In this document: positions 44,680 through 54,929 of the stretch, in pieces
Position numbering within the stretch: position 1 is the first letter of the stretch
How the letters are laid out: each line of letters starts with the position of its first letter
Program-made: the position numbers and the translations under genes
The notes under the pieces: generated by a model
Seen by the model: the letters and a program-made list of their open reading frames with translations, nothing else
Databases searched by the model: none
What the model was told of the DNA's origin: nothing
NCBI GenBank assembly: GCA_026182355.1
Contig: JAPFBL010000567.1
Span: 112,987-176,986, forward strand
Direction: 5' to 3'
DNA length: 64,000 nt
From: Hermatobates lingyangjiaoensis
Taxonomy: Eukaryota; Arthropoda; Insecta; Hemiptera; Hermatobatidae

Positions 44680-45260
44680 CTGGAATTAAATATATATTAT
44701 TTATTACCTGAATAATGTTAAATAAAAGAAAAGTATCACTATATTCCCAAAATTGGAGCCAGGTTAGCAAGTGTCTTGCGTGCTCGCCTATGACAGTAGT
44801 GAAAAAATATTATATATAAATGTGACAAATATATATTTTTTTTAATTTAATATTTTGGTTAGTATAAACACGGGTAATAAACTAAAGGCATTGAGCCAGG
44901 GTAGCCCACTGGCTTGCGTGATCGCCGATGAGATTAGTACAAATGTATCAAAAATAAATGTAACAAAAAAAATTTTTGAATCTAAAATTTGAATAATCTA
45001 AATATTGTTAATAAAGTAAATGTATTGATCCAGGGTAGCCAGTTGCTTGCGTACTCCCCGATGATAGTAGTGAAAATGTATTACATATAAATATAACAAC
45101 AAAAAAATTTAATTTAAAATTTGGGAAATATGAACACTGGTAATAAAATAAAGGCATGGAGCCAGAGTAGCTCAGAGGCTTGCGTGTTTGCTGATGAGAG
45201 TACTGCAAATGTATTATAAATAAATGTAACATAATGAATAATTTTAGAAACAAACTTCAA
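44680..45260 (+). repeat. Tandem array of about four 130-bp units with tRNA-like SINE heads
   Basis: Each unit contains a segment like 'gagccagggtagc...cttgcgtg', starting near 44754, 44893, 45028 and 45157. The last reads 'agtagctcagaggcttgcgtg', a good tRNA A-box context. The segment resembles the head of the full-length SINE (ggccaggctagctcagtgg). No B box follows; each head is succeeded by AT-rich DNA (aaatgtatt, aaataaatgtaac). Confidence 0.65.
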
Positions 45261-45285
45261 CACAACTGTCAGATAAAATAAAATA

Positions 45286-45340
45286 TATATAATATATATA
45301 TATAATATATATATATTATATATATATATATATATATATG
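45286..45340. repeat. (TA)n microsatellite
   Basis: TA/ATATAT tract with phase interruptions. Confidence 0.88.
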
Positions 45341-46149
45341 GCACTATATTATAAAGCAGTATATGTTCACAATGTAAATTTAACATGTCTCGAGTATACA
45401 TGAAAGATGTGAATAAGAGTTTCACATATCAAAGTAACTATGAAAATCAAATGAAAAGTTTACAAACTGTTTTCATCAGCTTCACAAAAGCCTGACAGTA
45501 AAACATTACGAAAACAAGCAGCAGAGACAGCTAGGGACAATTGAACTAACAACTCTTCTGAGCCATCAACACCTTTCAATGACCTTATGTCAGAAGTAGT
45601 TTTTTAACAAATCTACTACATTATTGTTAGTTAGACAATTAATGTATTATTGTATTTTCCTAAACTAATTCTAGTGCAATAGTTATGAATTAAGTTAAAG
45701 TATTATTAAATGAGTTTATTAAAGTCAATACTTTATAAACTATAAGAAATATATACTTTGTTTTTTCTCTTTTTTTTATAAAAGTATACTTTTACTATTT
45801 TTTTTAAGGGGCCCAAATTGAACCCAAAAAAACTGAGGAAATTTTTAATTGATTATTTTGACACTAAGCTATTTGACTTACAGAAAATATAAATAAGTGT
45901 TATATTTTGAAGAATGTCTATAAACTTTTAAATTAAACTACCAGAACTAAAGTTGTGATCCAATATAAAACTTTTTTATATGCAGATATACAAATCTTTT
46001 GAAATTATGAAACACTGAACTATTAAATTGAATGCTCAAAATAACTAATTTCAAGAATGAAATAGATAAAACTATCATATAATGATTCACTGTTTCTCTG
46101 AAACAAGCTTTTATTGCACTTTAAATCAGAAATAGTGATCGATTTCTGA
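45341..46149. other. AT-rich DNA without recognised features
   Basis: No supported gene or element. Confidence 0.6.
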
Positions 46150-46169
46150 TATATATATATATGTCAGAA

Positions 46170-46295
46170 AAACCCAGTTGGGTTTTTGACTCTGACGAAG
46201 ACCGCTTGTTACGGTTGAAAGATCTTAGTCTTGTTTTCCCATTTCTTATTGTGGTTTGATCATTGATTGTTATTTCACGTGTTTATGTGAAATAT
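46170..46295 (+). mobile_element. Single PLE end, family A
   Basis: A lone plus-strand copy of the PLE 3' terminus runs from the ribozyme-like core to the CACGTG-containing end (about 46277-46283) and a short TA tract. Confidence 0.75.
46188..46230 (+). ncRNA. Hammerhead-like ribozyme motif, family A (intact)
   Basis: GACT (46188-46191) pairs with AGTC (46227-46230). CTGACGA is at 46192-46198, extra A at 46199, GACCG/CGGTT at 46200-46204 and 46212-46216, GAA at 46217-46219, AGATCT at 46220-46225 and T at 46226. It is identical to the 4054-4096 motif. Confidence 0.65.
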
Positions 46296-46374
46296 TTATA
46301 AATATATATATGTATATAGTAGCATGAAGAAAGCAGTTGAAAAGGGATAACAAACGTTTCAGGGTAAAATATAA

Positions 46375-46615
46375 GTGCACAGTAAATAGAAAAACATACG
46401 TACGGTCTCTAATTTTTTGTTAAACTGTCATCAGGAGAGAAAAGATGGCGTTAGAAAGCGCACTTGCGAAGCGAGTGTTGGGCGGTCTCCAACCGTGGCT
46501 TCACAAGTATACTTTGATTCCTCATCCCTTCTCTCCTGATGACGGTTCAACCAGAAATTAGTGAATTTAAGTTTGTTTTTCTATTTACTATGTACCTATA
46601 GTTTACTCTGAAATG
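46375..46615. mobile_element. PLE-end palindrome, family D-related
   Basis: Arms of about 70 bp (left about 46375-46442, right about 46540-46612) enclose a 100-bp less AT-rich centre. The right arm has CTGATGA, GGTTCAACC, then AGAAATT; the left arm is further decayed. It shares 'ggtctccaaccgt' in its centre with the 16973-17450 and 50630-50860 copies. Confidence 0.65.
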
Positions 46616-47204
46616 TATATACATATATTTCATGGTCGATATTATTTCTTAGAAGTCTCTAAATACCCTTTTTCTTTTTCAATTATTTTTATTGATTTAG
46701 AAGAGGTTTCTTTAAAATAAATTGATAAATAAATAATATTTAAGATATTTTGATACATCTTTTTGCCAATGAACTCACTTTTTATTACATAAAATCAGAT
46801 TGCCCTATCTGCAGTACTGCTCAAACCAATAATGAAAAAAAAAACGCCAGTTCGTTCTTTTAGAAAATGAAATCATATAATATTTACATCGAACTGAAAC
46901 TTGCATTGTGTTATTCAATTTTCACCTATAACAGAGTTGTAATTTTATTTCGTTTATTAATTAAAGTTGATTATACGAAAGATTGTTCAAATTTCTCATA
47001 TCAAGGCAGTTGTACTATTGTAAACAAGTTTAATAAGTTCTCAAAATTCATTGCTTTTTTGAATCATCTATTCTCTATATGGTTAGATATTTCCTCGTAT
47101 TTTTCACTACTTTAATACAGTAAATATAGTTTTTAATCAAAACTATTTTTTTAGGAGTTTTTAAGTAATAAAACATATATTTCAAAGCAAATTTTTGAGT
47201 AAAT
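46616..47204. other. AT-rich spacer
   Basis: No supported gene; an open frame at 46867-47115 is unrecognised. Confidence 0.55.
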
Positions 47205-47652
47205 GAGCTAATTTATGTGTTATAAGAATAGGTAAAAGAAAACTTTCGTGTCCGTGAACTATACATGATGATTAAGCTGTAGCGATGAGATAAGCTAATC
47301 TATGTGTTATAAGAATAGGTAAAAGAAATTTTCGTGTCCGTGAACTATACATGATGATTAAGCTGTAGTGATGAGATAAGCTAATCTATGTGTTATAAGA
47401 ATTGGTAAAAGAAAACTTTCGTGTCCGTGAACTATACATGATGATTAAGCTGTAGCGATGAGATAAGCTAATCTATGTGTTATAAGAATAGGTAAAAGAA
47501 AACTTTCGTGTCCGTGAACTATACATGATGATTAAGCTGTAGCGATGAGATAAGCTAATCTATGTGTTATAAGAATAGGTAAAAGAAAACTTTCGTGTCC
47601 GTGAACTATACATGATGATTAAGCTGTAGCGATGAGATAAGCTAATCTATGA
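47205..47652. repeat. 87-bp minisatellite, five copies
   Basis: Units containing 'aaaactttcgtgtccgtgaac' and 'tgattaagctgtagcgatg' repeat at 47221, 47308, 47394, 47481 and 47568 with very high identity (one unit is 86 bp). High uniformity indicates recent amplification. Confidence 0.92.
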
Positions 47653-48415
47653 TGTTAATCCCTCATTATAAACAAAATCCAGCAGATAAACATACTAAGT
47701 TTAATGATTGGTATAATAAGCATGTACTATATAATAATCTTTATGTATCGATGGCTTATACTGTTAAATCATAAAATAATGAAACCAGTATTATATGTTA
47801 TGTTCGATAAAATAAAATTCAAATATTATATAGAAGTAAAAATGAAATGAAACCTACTGGTGCAGCGATGATTTATTGTTAAAAATTTGCTTGGAGAAAA
47901 TCACTTGCAACTCTGAATCGATTGGACTTCCGCTGTGGATTGTCTATGCTAGCCGATGAAATATATACGCATAGCCGATAACTTTCAGAATAGGACAGGA
48001 AATAATAAATACAGGTATTGCATATAGAATACGAAAGAGTAGCTTTAGAAAAGATAAATATAAGACTACACTCTTTTGAAATCATTTTCTTTGTTATTTA
48101 TAGTAAATATGGTACAGTGGAATTTATTTGTAAAAATATTGTTTTCTGTGAACGCTTTCACTTATAGTTAGACATAAAATCTTGTATCAGCCATCAGTAA
48201 CACAGTAGTCTTCCAAAAATGGTCAAAAATAGGTTAATTCAGGTTAAACTGATTTTATCTTTAAATAGTATACTTTACATTTGAATAACATTTTAAATGT
48301 TTTTTGCATATTTTTTTACTGCTCGTTCAAAAGTGTTTGCAATGCTCTGTCTGAATATATAAACTGAATCAATATAATTAAAAAAATTATAACCAAGTAA
48401 AAATATATATATAGT
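47653..48415. other. AT-rich DNA without recognised features
   Basis: Short frames (for example minus 47879-48085) do not match a family I recognise. Confidence 0.5.
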
Positions 48416-48419
48416 CAGT

Positions 48420-48690
48420 TAACACAACACAAATGAATGAAGATAGTCGCTTTGAGGCCTTTCGTTTTCACGTCGTTGAGAGCAAGTGAATACAATTTGT
48501 AGAAAGGTTATGAATTTTGATTTAAAGTTGGAAAATTAAATCAAAATTCATAACCCTGCCTACAACTTGTATTCACTTGCTCTCTGACGACGTGAATACG
48601 AAAAGCCGCAAAGCGACTATCTTCATTCATTTGTGGTGAGTTACCTGAATATTTATATCACGTGTTATTGTGAAAATTTTGTATATATAT
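48420..48690. mobile_element. PLE-end palindrome, family E (degenerate)
   Basis: Related to 20511-20853 but with a much shorter centre. On the right arm CTGACGA (about 48583-48589) and stem I TTGCTCT are kept, while AGGCCT has become AAGCCG. On the left arm the box reads CAACGA. Both cores should be dead. Confidence 0.7.
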
Positions 48691-48714
48691 ATTGTTGAGT
48701 TGGGTCAACAACCG

Positions 48715-48840
48715 AAATCAGTTGGGTTTTTGACTCTGACGAAGACCGCTTGTTACGGTTCAAAGATCTTAGTCTTGTTTTCCCATTTCTTATTGTGGTT
48801 TGATCATTGATTGTTATTTCACGTGTTTATGTGAAATTTT
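48715..48840 (+). mobile_element. Single PLE end, family A, with broken core
   Basis: A lone family A terminus. Its core (48732-48774) is consensus except that GAA is CAA (48761-48763), changing the G that is essential in hammerhead ribozymes. The CACGTG end and a TA tract follow. Confidence 0.7.
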
Positions 48841-48854
48841 TTTATATATATATT

Positions 48855-49065
48855 CATAAAATTATCGACCGTGGAATAGAAACAAAACTAAAGTTTATCG
48901 GGACTCGGTCAGTTCTTGAAGTTCAAATTAAACTCTCATTGCCAACGTTTTGGTTTTTATTTAAAACCTTTTTTATAGGCAGAAGTATAAATTTGGAAAC
49001 AGAAAAACTAAGTATTACATTACAAATTATTTTACAAAGAAAAATAATATGTGGATTTTAACAAC
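48855..49065 (-). mobile_element. Single PLE end, family H
   Basis: Minus-oriented family H tail with the 'cgaccgtggaatagaaac' terminus at about 48866-48883, the 'gactcggtcagttctt' block and the core region 'tcattgccaacgtttt' (about 48938-48953). The G/A-rich box is CTATAAA-like, as in the other H copies. Confidence 0.6.
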
Positions 49066-50285
49066 TGTAGTCTGAATGAACACGTGACACTGTGACCACG
49101 TGACCACGTACTTGGTCTTGGTCTCCATTCCTCTTTTCTCCTGAAGACGAATTGCCCGAAAAGTTGATTTAGTAAGTATGTTTCTTTACTTTGTATGTTA
49201 CTCTCCTTCGATTTTGAACTGGTGTATTTATGTATAGATATATTGCTATTATATTTTAAATGAAACTTAATGATCATTAAACATACAAAAATACATTAGT
49301 TATTTGTACTGTGTTATCTTTTTTACATGTATATGCTTTAATTTTCATTGTTATGCTAAACGCTCTAGCAACAAATCGGTGTGCAGGGGAAACTCTTTTT
49401 TTTTGTTTTTCAAAATGTTAGGAAGAAAGATTATGCAAGGCATCCACTGGGAGTTGACATTATCTCTTCTCCACTCTGAGTCGGCTTGCATAAACCTTAT
49501 CTTTTTTTCCTTCTCACTTGACTGCTGTATGAGATAAAAATTTCATTTATAAAGTTGTAATTTTGCTTCGTTTGTTATTTTTAATAACTTATATTCATCT
49601 GGTAATCAATTATTTGAATTATTCTAAATTCGTTTTGTTGTAGTTTTTTGAATTGTAAATTAACAATTATTTTATGTATAAGTCTTCCTGTGTTAGTAAT
49701 TAGATATCATAGAATTATGTACTACTAAATTTTCGATTATAAAATAACTTTATAAGAAATTCAAATTAGTAATTACTGAAATGAGACTAATATTTGGACC
49801 AAATAACGGTACTGGTCAAAGAATATCATGTCTCAATCAACTTGAAACAGGCAAAAACCGTTACATGGTTGAAAGAACTTTCGTATTCAGTTAATATGAT
49901 AATTATTATATGCATATGGATATATGTTCATATGTATGTATGATTGTATTCATATGTATGAATATATGGATTATATCTAATACATATTTCCATACATATG
50001 AAGTAAAGAGTTTACTTAAGCATTGCTACTTGCAGTATGTCACTTAGCCGTTCCCCACTTTTGGTGACCAGTCGAGACATAAAGAAGATACATTTCCTCG
50101 TGGTTTTTTAGTAGTTTTTATGATGCACATTAGCAGACACTAAAATACTATTAATAAAGTTATGAGGATAACCGCATTTTTCCCGTCGTTTTCCAGAGAG
50201 GAGAAAAAAAAAGAAGTGGAAATACAGGAGAGGGGACGTAAAAGAATTCACCGACCGACACAAACATATATATATGTATATGAAG
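49066..50285. other. AT-rich spacer with a weak PLE-end remnant
   Basis: At 49130-49185 'ctcctgaagacgaattgcccgaa' and 'tagtaag' echo the hammerhead-like layout, but stem II does not pair. A CATATG-rich microsatellite lies at about 49910-50000. No gene. Confidence 0.5.
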
Positions 50286-50289
50286 TTTG

Positions 50290-50467
50290 AACCACAATGT
50301 AAAAAGATCAAAAATAGAAATAAATGCTCCCAGTTCTTTTACTTTATGCCATCAGAGAGTAAATAAACTAAATACTGAGAAGCTAGCATAAAAGTAATGG
50401 AGAACATCCTCACTTCTCAGTTTTTACTTTGTCTGCTCTCTGATGACATAAATTGAAAGGCCTCAGA

Positions 50468-50502
<35 letters not shown>
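50290..50502. mobile_element. PLE-end palindrome, family E-related
   Basis: Inverted halves share 'gcatt/aatgc' outer bases, 'ctttatgccatcagagag' on the left and 'ctctctgatgacataaa' on the right, with a 'ctgagaagctag' centre. The right half is better preserved. A TA tract follows (50468-50502). Confidence 0.65.
50434..50470 (+). ncRNA. Hammerhead-like motif, family E-related
   Basis: TGCTCT (50434-50439) pairs perfectly with AGAGCA (50465-50470). CTGATGA is at 50440-50446, extra C at 50447, then ATAAATT (50448-50454), which can barely pair, GAA at 50455-50457, AGGCCT at 50458-50463 and C at 50464. The near absence of stem II makes activity doubtful. Confidence 0.45.
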
Positions 50503-50504
<2 letters not shown>

Positions 50505-50620
50505 AATGATCAAACCACAATAAGAAATGGAAAAACAAGACTAAGATCTTTCAACCGCAACATTGATTGTTATTTCACGTGTTTATGTGAAAGTTTTATA
50601 TATATATATATATATACTTT
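50505..50620 (-). mobile_element. Family A end fragment with core deleted
   Basis: 'atcaaaccacaataagaaatgg' continues to 'ctttcaaccgcaac' (about 50551-50564), then jumps directly to the plus-oriented 'attgattgttatttcacgtg' terminus: an internal deletion of a family A palindrome that removed both boxes. Confidence 0.65.
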
Positions 50621-50629
50621 TTCGTTGGA

Positions 50630-50860
50630 AATATGATCCAAAACGGACAAATATAATTTAATAGACGAAGAAACATAGAGATATCAAAAGAACACACTTG
50701 AAGTCTCTAAGGGTCTCCAACCGTCTCAGAACCAGTGCGCTTGGTTTCCCTCTCTTATCTCTCCTGAAGACGGTTCAAACCAAAAATTAGAGACTTTAAG
50801 TGTGTTCTTTTGATATCTCTATGTTTCTTTGTCTATATTGAACTATATATATAGTTTTCC
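50630..50860. mobile_element. PLE-end palindrome, family D, left arm truncated
   Basis: The left arm stops after 'agtctctaa' (about 50701-50709). The right arm retains the motif with GAA changed to AAA after stem II (about 50781-50784). Outer ends match the 16973-17450 copy. Confidence 0.7.
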
Positions 50861-50949
50861 TTTTTCCATTGTGGTTGAAACTTTATTGATTGCATCACGT
50901 GTTTATTTATTGTGATTTTTCTGCATATATAATATATATATATAAACAA

Positions 50950-51140
50950 AATAAAATTTTATGTGTAATGGGTCAGTTCATCAAGTTTAAATCAAACTTT
51001 CATTGCCAACGTTTTCGTTTTTACTGCAAACTTTTTTCATAGGCAGGAGTATAAAATTGTTGAAAGAGGAAAACTAACTATTACATTATATTTGAGATTA
51101 TTTTACTGAGAAAGTAGTTTGTGGATTTCAGAAAAAAACT
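50950..51140 (-). mobile_element. Single PLE end, family H (diverged)
   Basis: Contains 'gtcagttcatcaagtt', 'ctttcattgccaacgttt' and 'cataggcaggagtata', matching the family H copies at 48855 and 62403. Confidence 0.6.
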
Positions 51141-52180
51141 GAAGGCATCGTCAAGGGATTAATGATGATTAATTTCCGAGGTGAAGCCGAGGGAGATAAC
51201 TTCGCGAGCGAGTAACAGCTCATTATTCTCGAAGAGCATACAACATTTTATCTCCAGAAAAGGCTTTATAATAATTTATATGCGTTAATAATTATTAATA
51301 AATAATAATAACTATTAATAATCTAAAATATAAGTTTACAAAAGATAAATAGAAGTGTGTAAGGAAAAGTGAGTAGAATAACTTGCTGATACAGCGGGGA
51401 TATAAAAATCATGCTTGTTGTCCTCACTCTTTCCGATCTCATTTCACTTCATATCTAAAAATCAATATGAACAAAATAATTACGTAGGACAAACTGGATT
51501 ATTTCTCCGTTTTTTCCATTATTGCTTTGTTTTTCATTATTTCCCTGTTTCTAGGTACGGGGATAAAATCTCTTACATTATTATACAAAAAATAGGCGTA
51601 AAAAGTTACTTTTCATCTGTTCAGTTGTTAAGGTAATTTTTCATGCTTTGAGTCATTGCTACCAGTAGGACATAATACCTTCAGGAATAACTTAAGGAAT
51701 AACTCAATTGATGTATACAATTGATGTATTTCAATGTAAATACCAATGAAGAGTTTGAGAATAGTTTAAAAGGAGCAATGGTAAGGTTTAGACGGGTGAC
51801 CAGAGGGATGACCTCGGCTAATTAGAGCTCCGTAATGAAGACGGTGAGCGGGGGCCTTAGGCGACTTGCTACTGGAGTTGAAAACTCCTATTACAGCTGC
51901 GCTCTCCAGTTTGCCAGCAGGACTTTGCGGATTCGGCAATTTCTAGCCCCAACAGGCATAACAAGTTAGTATTTGGTTGGCCTCGACCAATCCCCCCTTT
52001 CCTTTTCCTATCCTAACCCTTAACTTGTACAAACTTGCCTTTTTTTTCTGATCATTGATTGAATAATACATATGAATTATTTCATTACATATATAATATA
52101 TTATAAATTATATATATAGCAGATTTTTAAGTAAAAAAAAGTTAAAATGATGGTTACACAGAGATAGAAAAAAAGCATAA
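51141..52180. other. AT-rich DNA with a GC-rich block at 51780-52060
   Basis: 51790-52020 is markedly less AT-rich (agacgggtgaccagaggg, gacggtgagcgggggcc, ccagtttgccagcagg) with no recognised protein or RNA. It may be an untranslated region of a retroelement or an exon-like fragment; I cannot decide. Confidence 0.45.
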
Positions 52181-52189
52181 CTCACATCT

Positions 52190-52250
52190 ATATTTCAACG
52201 ATCGTCGTCATCAGGGGGTGAAAATTCTTGCAGAAATGCAGGCAGTTGAG
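52190..52250 (-). mobile_element. PLE-end core, family M, copy 1
   Basis: Minus strand: CTGATGA at about 52214-52208, then extra C, a self-complementary GACGATCGTT stem, GAA, ATAT, A. Only the core region is recognisable. Confidence 0.45.
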
Positions 52251-52309
52251 AAAAATTAACTCATATATATATTTAAAATAAGCAGTGACACATAAACAGA
52301 AACACAACA

Positions 52310-52440
52310 AAGACTCACTTTTCAATATTTCGACCGTAATGGCGGTCGTCCTCAGGAGAAGAAGTGAATTGACGGAGGGACGACAGTCAACAGTTGACGA
52401 GCACTCAGTGTTGAATGCATATCTTCTCAAGTTAAAAATA
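52310..52440 (-). mobile_element. PLE end, family M, copy 2, with hammerhead-like motif
   Basis: Minus strand: CTGAGGA (52355-52349), extra C, GACCG (52347-52343), loop CCATTA, CGGTC (52336-52332), GAA (52331-52329), ATAT (52328-52325), T (52324). Upstream CACTT and downstream AAGTG can form an outer stem I with a TC/GA inner pair, a split stem I like family D. Confidence 0.6.
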
Positions 52441-52957
52441 TAAAAACAAAAAATACGAATTCACTAAAATCACAAACTGTGACTGCACGCATATTAGCCA
52501 AACAAGCCAAAAAAAAAAAAAAAAAAAAATCCAATTGTACTAATTGGAAGCCCAGCAAAGAGTTAGTGAAAGACCTACGAAGTGGAAAAACTAGGCATTG
52601 TATCTAAAACGTATGAAAGAAAACAATCAATCTGTAAACCTTGATGCTGATGTAATGTCAGATGACTCAGACTAGCACTATTGTCAATAATTATCATTCA
52701 TCAATAAAATATTTTCTTTGTTTTTTTTTTATTTTACTTTATTATATTATCTATAGGTAATTAAAGCTTTGTTTTATTTCACTAACTCAAATATAATTCA
52801 TTTTTAAATTTTATAGGGATAAATAGTTGAATTTAGGGAAATTTATCTCGGACAGCTGGGGGACGCAGCAAAATTCCATTGGCAGCTCTGGTGTGGACAC
52901 TTGTGAGTTTGTTTTGAACACTCTAAACTGTCTGGAGCATAGACTGCATGCGTTATG

Positions 52958-53274
52958 TTAGGTTGCAGTGGCAGTTCCACAAGGGAACACACGTAGGCCG
53001 AGCATTGGCCCTTTGTGATACCACACAATGAAGATTGATTCTACAGTGGGAGTCCTAAATTTTGCCTAACTCAAATGTATTTAGAGTAGGGATCTTTAAC
53101 GAGTACCTGACATCGTACAGGCTCGGAACCGACGGTTTAACGTCCTTCTCCGAGGGACGACGCGCTCAGATTTATTCACCTCCCGCGTGAATAAATCGAT
53201 GGCCAGGTGAGGATCGAACCCCGGTCCTATCAGTTCAGAGGCGAGCACGTAACCACTGAGCTAGCCTGGCCCCT
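52958..53274 (-). mobile_element. Full-length tRNA-derived SINE with 17-bp target duplication
   Basis: The 317-bp unit is flanked by the direct repeat TAGACTGCATGCGTTAT (52941-52957 and 53275-53291). Its head is at the right end, read on the minus strand: GGGGCCAGGCTAGCTCAGTG, giving the A box TAGCTCAGTGG, and about 50 bp later GGTTCGATCC, the B box. Both are internal Pol III promoter elements. A body with the paired 'gacgtcc/gggacgac'-type segment follows, and the 3' end is near 52958. Long target duplications indicate LINE-mediated retroposition. It is the reference copy for those at 24301 and 26030. Confidence 0.9.
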
Positions 53275-53291
53275 AGACTGCATGCGTTATT

Positions 53292-54929
53292 CACATTGTT
53301 AACACTACGTTCTACACTGAAAACTTAACCATTGGTAGTCAAACACTGTTTTTACCTTGTAAATTTCATTGGTGCATCTAAACCAGAGTGCAGTTCAGTT
53401 TGGTTCATTACAGAGAAAAAAAGTTTTGTGTCCACGTCTCAGGAGTTAAAAATATCTTAACTCCTATATCCTTCTTTGTTATCTGTAATTTACCAGTACA
53501 AACATCTTTACCTCAATAAATTATATACAAATCTTCTAACTTAGTTCAAATGAATTCATCCGTTCTATTTGGATGCTTTCTTTTCGCGACATGTATTCTA
53601 GAGCTCACAAGGTCAGGAGCCACCTTACAAGAGACAGTGACTGTTTTACATCATCAGTGAGACAATTCGTCACAAGCAGTCAATGGTCAAACCATTGAAC
53701 ATTTATGGTTTTGACAGAATACAAAATGGTTTCTGTCCTATAACTGCTTTGACACTATCTTAACATGTTTTTCTTTTTGCTCTTTGTGGTGTCACCAAAG
53801 TCGAAACGGAGACCTTTTCACGGAATTCTTTTAATTTTCTTGATTTAAATTTCTGAGTCTTCTAGGTTTATAATCCTTCAAGTATTCATGATTAATTTTA
53901 TGGTTTTTTGTTCTTTTTCTTTTGATCAGAACTGCATTAGATTTCATCTTCCTGTTATCTCCTACAACTATGCCTCCTTCCTCAGTCTCTGCTCTAGGAG
54001 TGGCTAGTTCTAGGATCATGGCTAGAACAACAAACTCTAGAACTTGAATTAACTTAATTCAAGTGTTACAACAACTGTGGGAAGCTGTCAGTGATTCTTC
54101 TTCACCTTTTTAGAAACTACCATAGTAGATTCCAGAATTAAGTCATATAGCAAAATATGAGCAATAAATAATTTTAAAAATGCTTGTTTTCAAGGAAATA
54201 CTTATCTTTAGCAGTAAAAATAAAAGAAACATTGCATCAAAAGTAATACTCAATAAGAAGTAGTGATAGCAAAAATTAATATTCTGTTGTGATTTACCTA
54301 AATGATGTAATTATTTTATCAAATTAGACGACTATTCTACTGACATTTACATGTTGTTGTTGCAAATGTCCTATAATAGCTTGTACACAATGTGCAACAA
54401 CACATTTTAAATATGGCTGTTAAAACGATGAAACTATACTGTTGTTTTAGTTGACAATGCTCATAACTCATGAATTAGACAGTAGTTAAATGGCTTGTTT
54501 TGAATAAATTTTGAAGTAAAAATATTATTTCTTCAGTATATTACAGCTTTTTTGCATTTATGCAGTAGAGGCTGTTGAAGCAAAACTTTGTTTATAGTTT
54601 ATTTATTTAAGATAAGAGTTATCACCATCTCAATCCTTATCATAATTAAACTTACTATCAACACTCTCCCTCCCTTAGTTGATTATCATACTTTCTATCA
54701 AGTCACACCCCCTACCCCCCCCCACCCCATCATTATCACCCTTCCTATCACATCACACATGAACAGCTTTTTGCACACATTTCTCTGCAACCAGTTAACG
54801 AATCAATCGGATAGTAAAATGTTACCGTCCAGTATGTACATTTAATATCCCTAGTGATTCCATAATGTTTTCGTCATAGTAATTATTTTTACTACTTGTT
54901 TTATTTACAGTTATAAACACATATAATAA
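53292..54929. other. AT-rich DNA without recognised features
   Basis: A minus-strand frame at 53831-54019 reads K-R-K-R-T-K-N-H-K-I-N-H-E-Y-L and is basic, but I do not recognise it. A C-rich low-complexity run lies at about 54705-54730. Confidence 0.5.

Noticed and set aside
49130..49185. ctcctgaagacg...cccgaaaag segment as a hammerhead-like motif
   Set aside because: Box and GAA-like bases are present but the intervening bases do not form a stem, so it fails the layout used for the other calls.
53831..54019. Basic minus-strand frame (K-R-K-R-T-K-N-H-K), considered as a LINE ORF1 or nuclear protein
   Set aside because: No zinc knuckle, coiled coil or other diagnostic motif, and no element ends around it.
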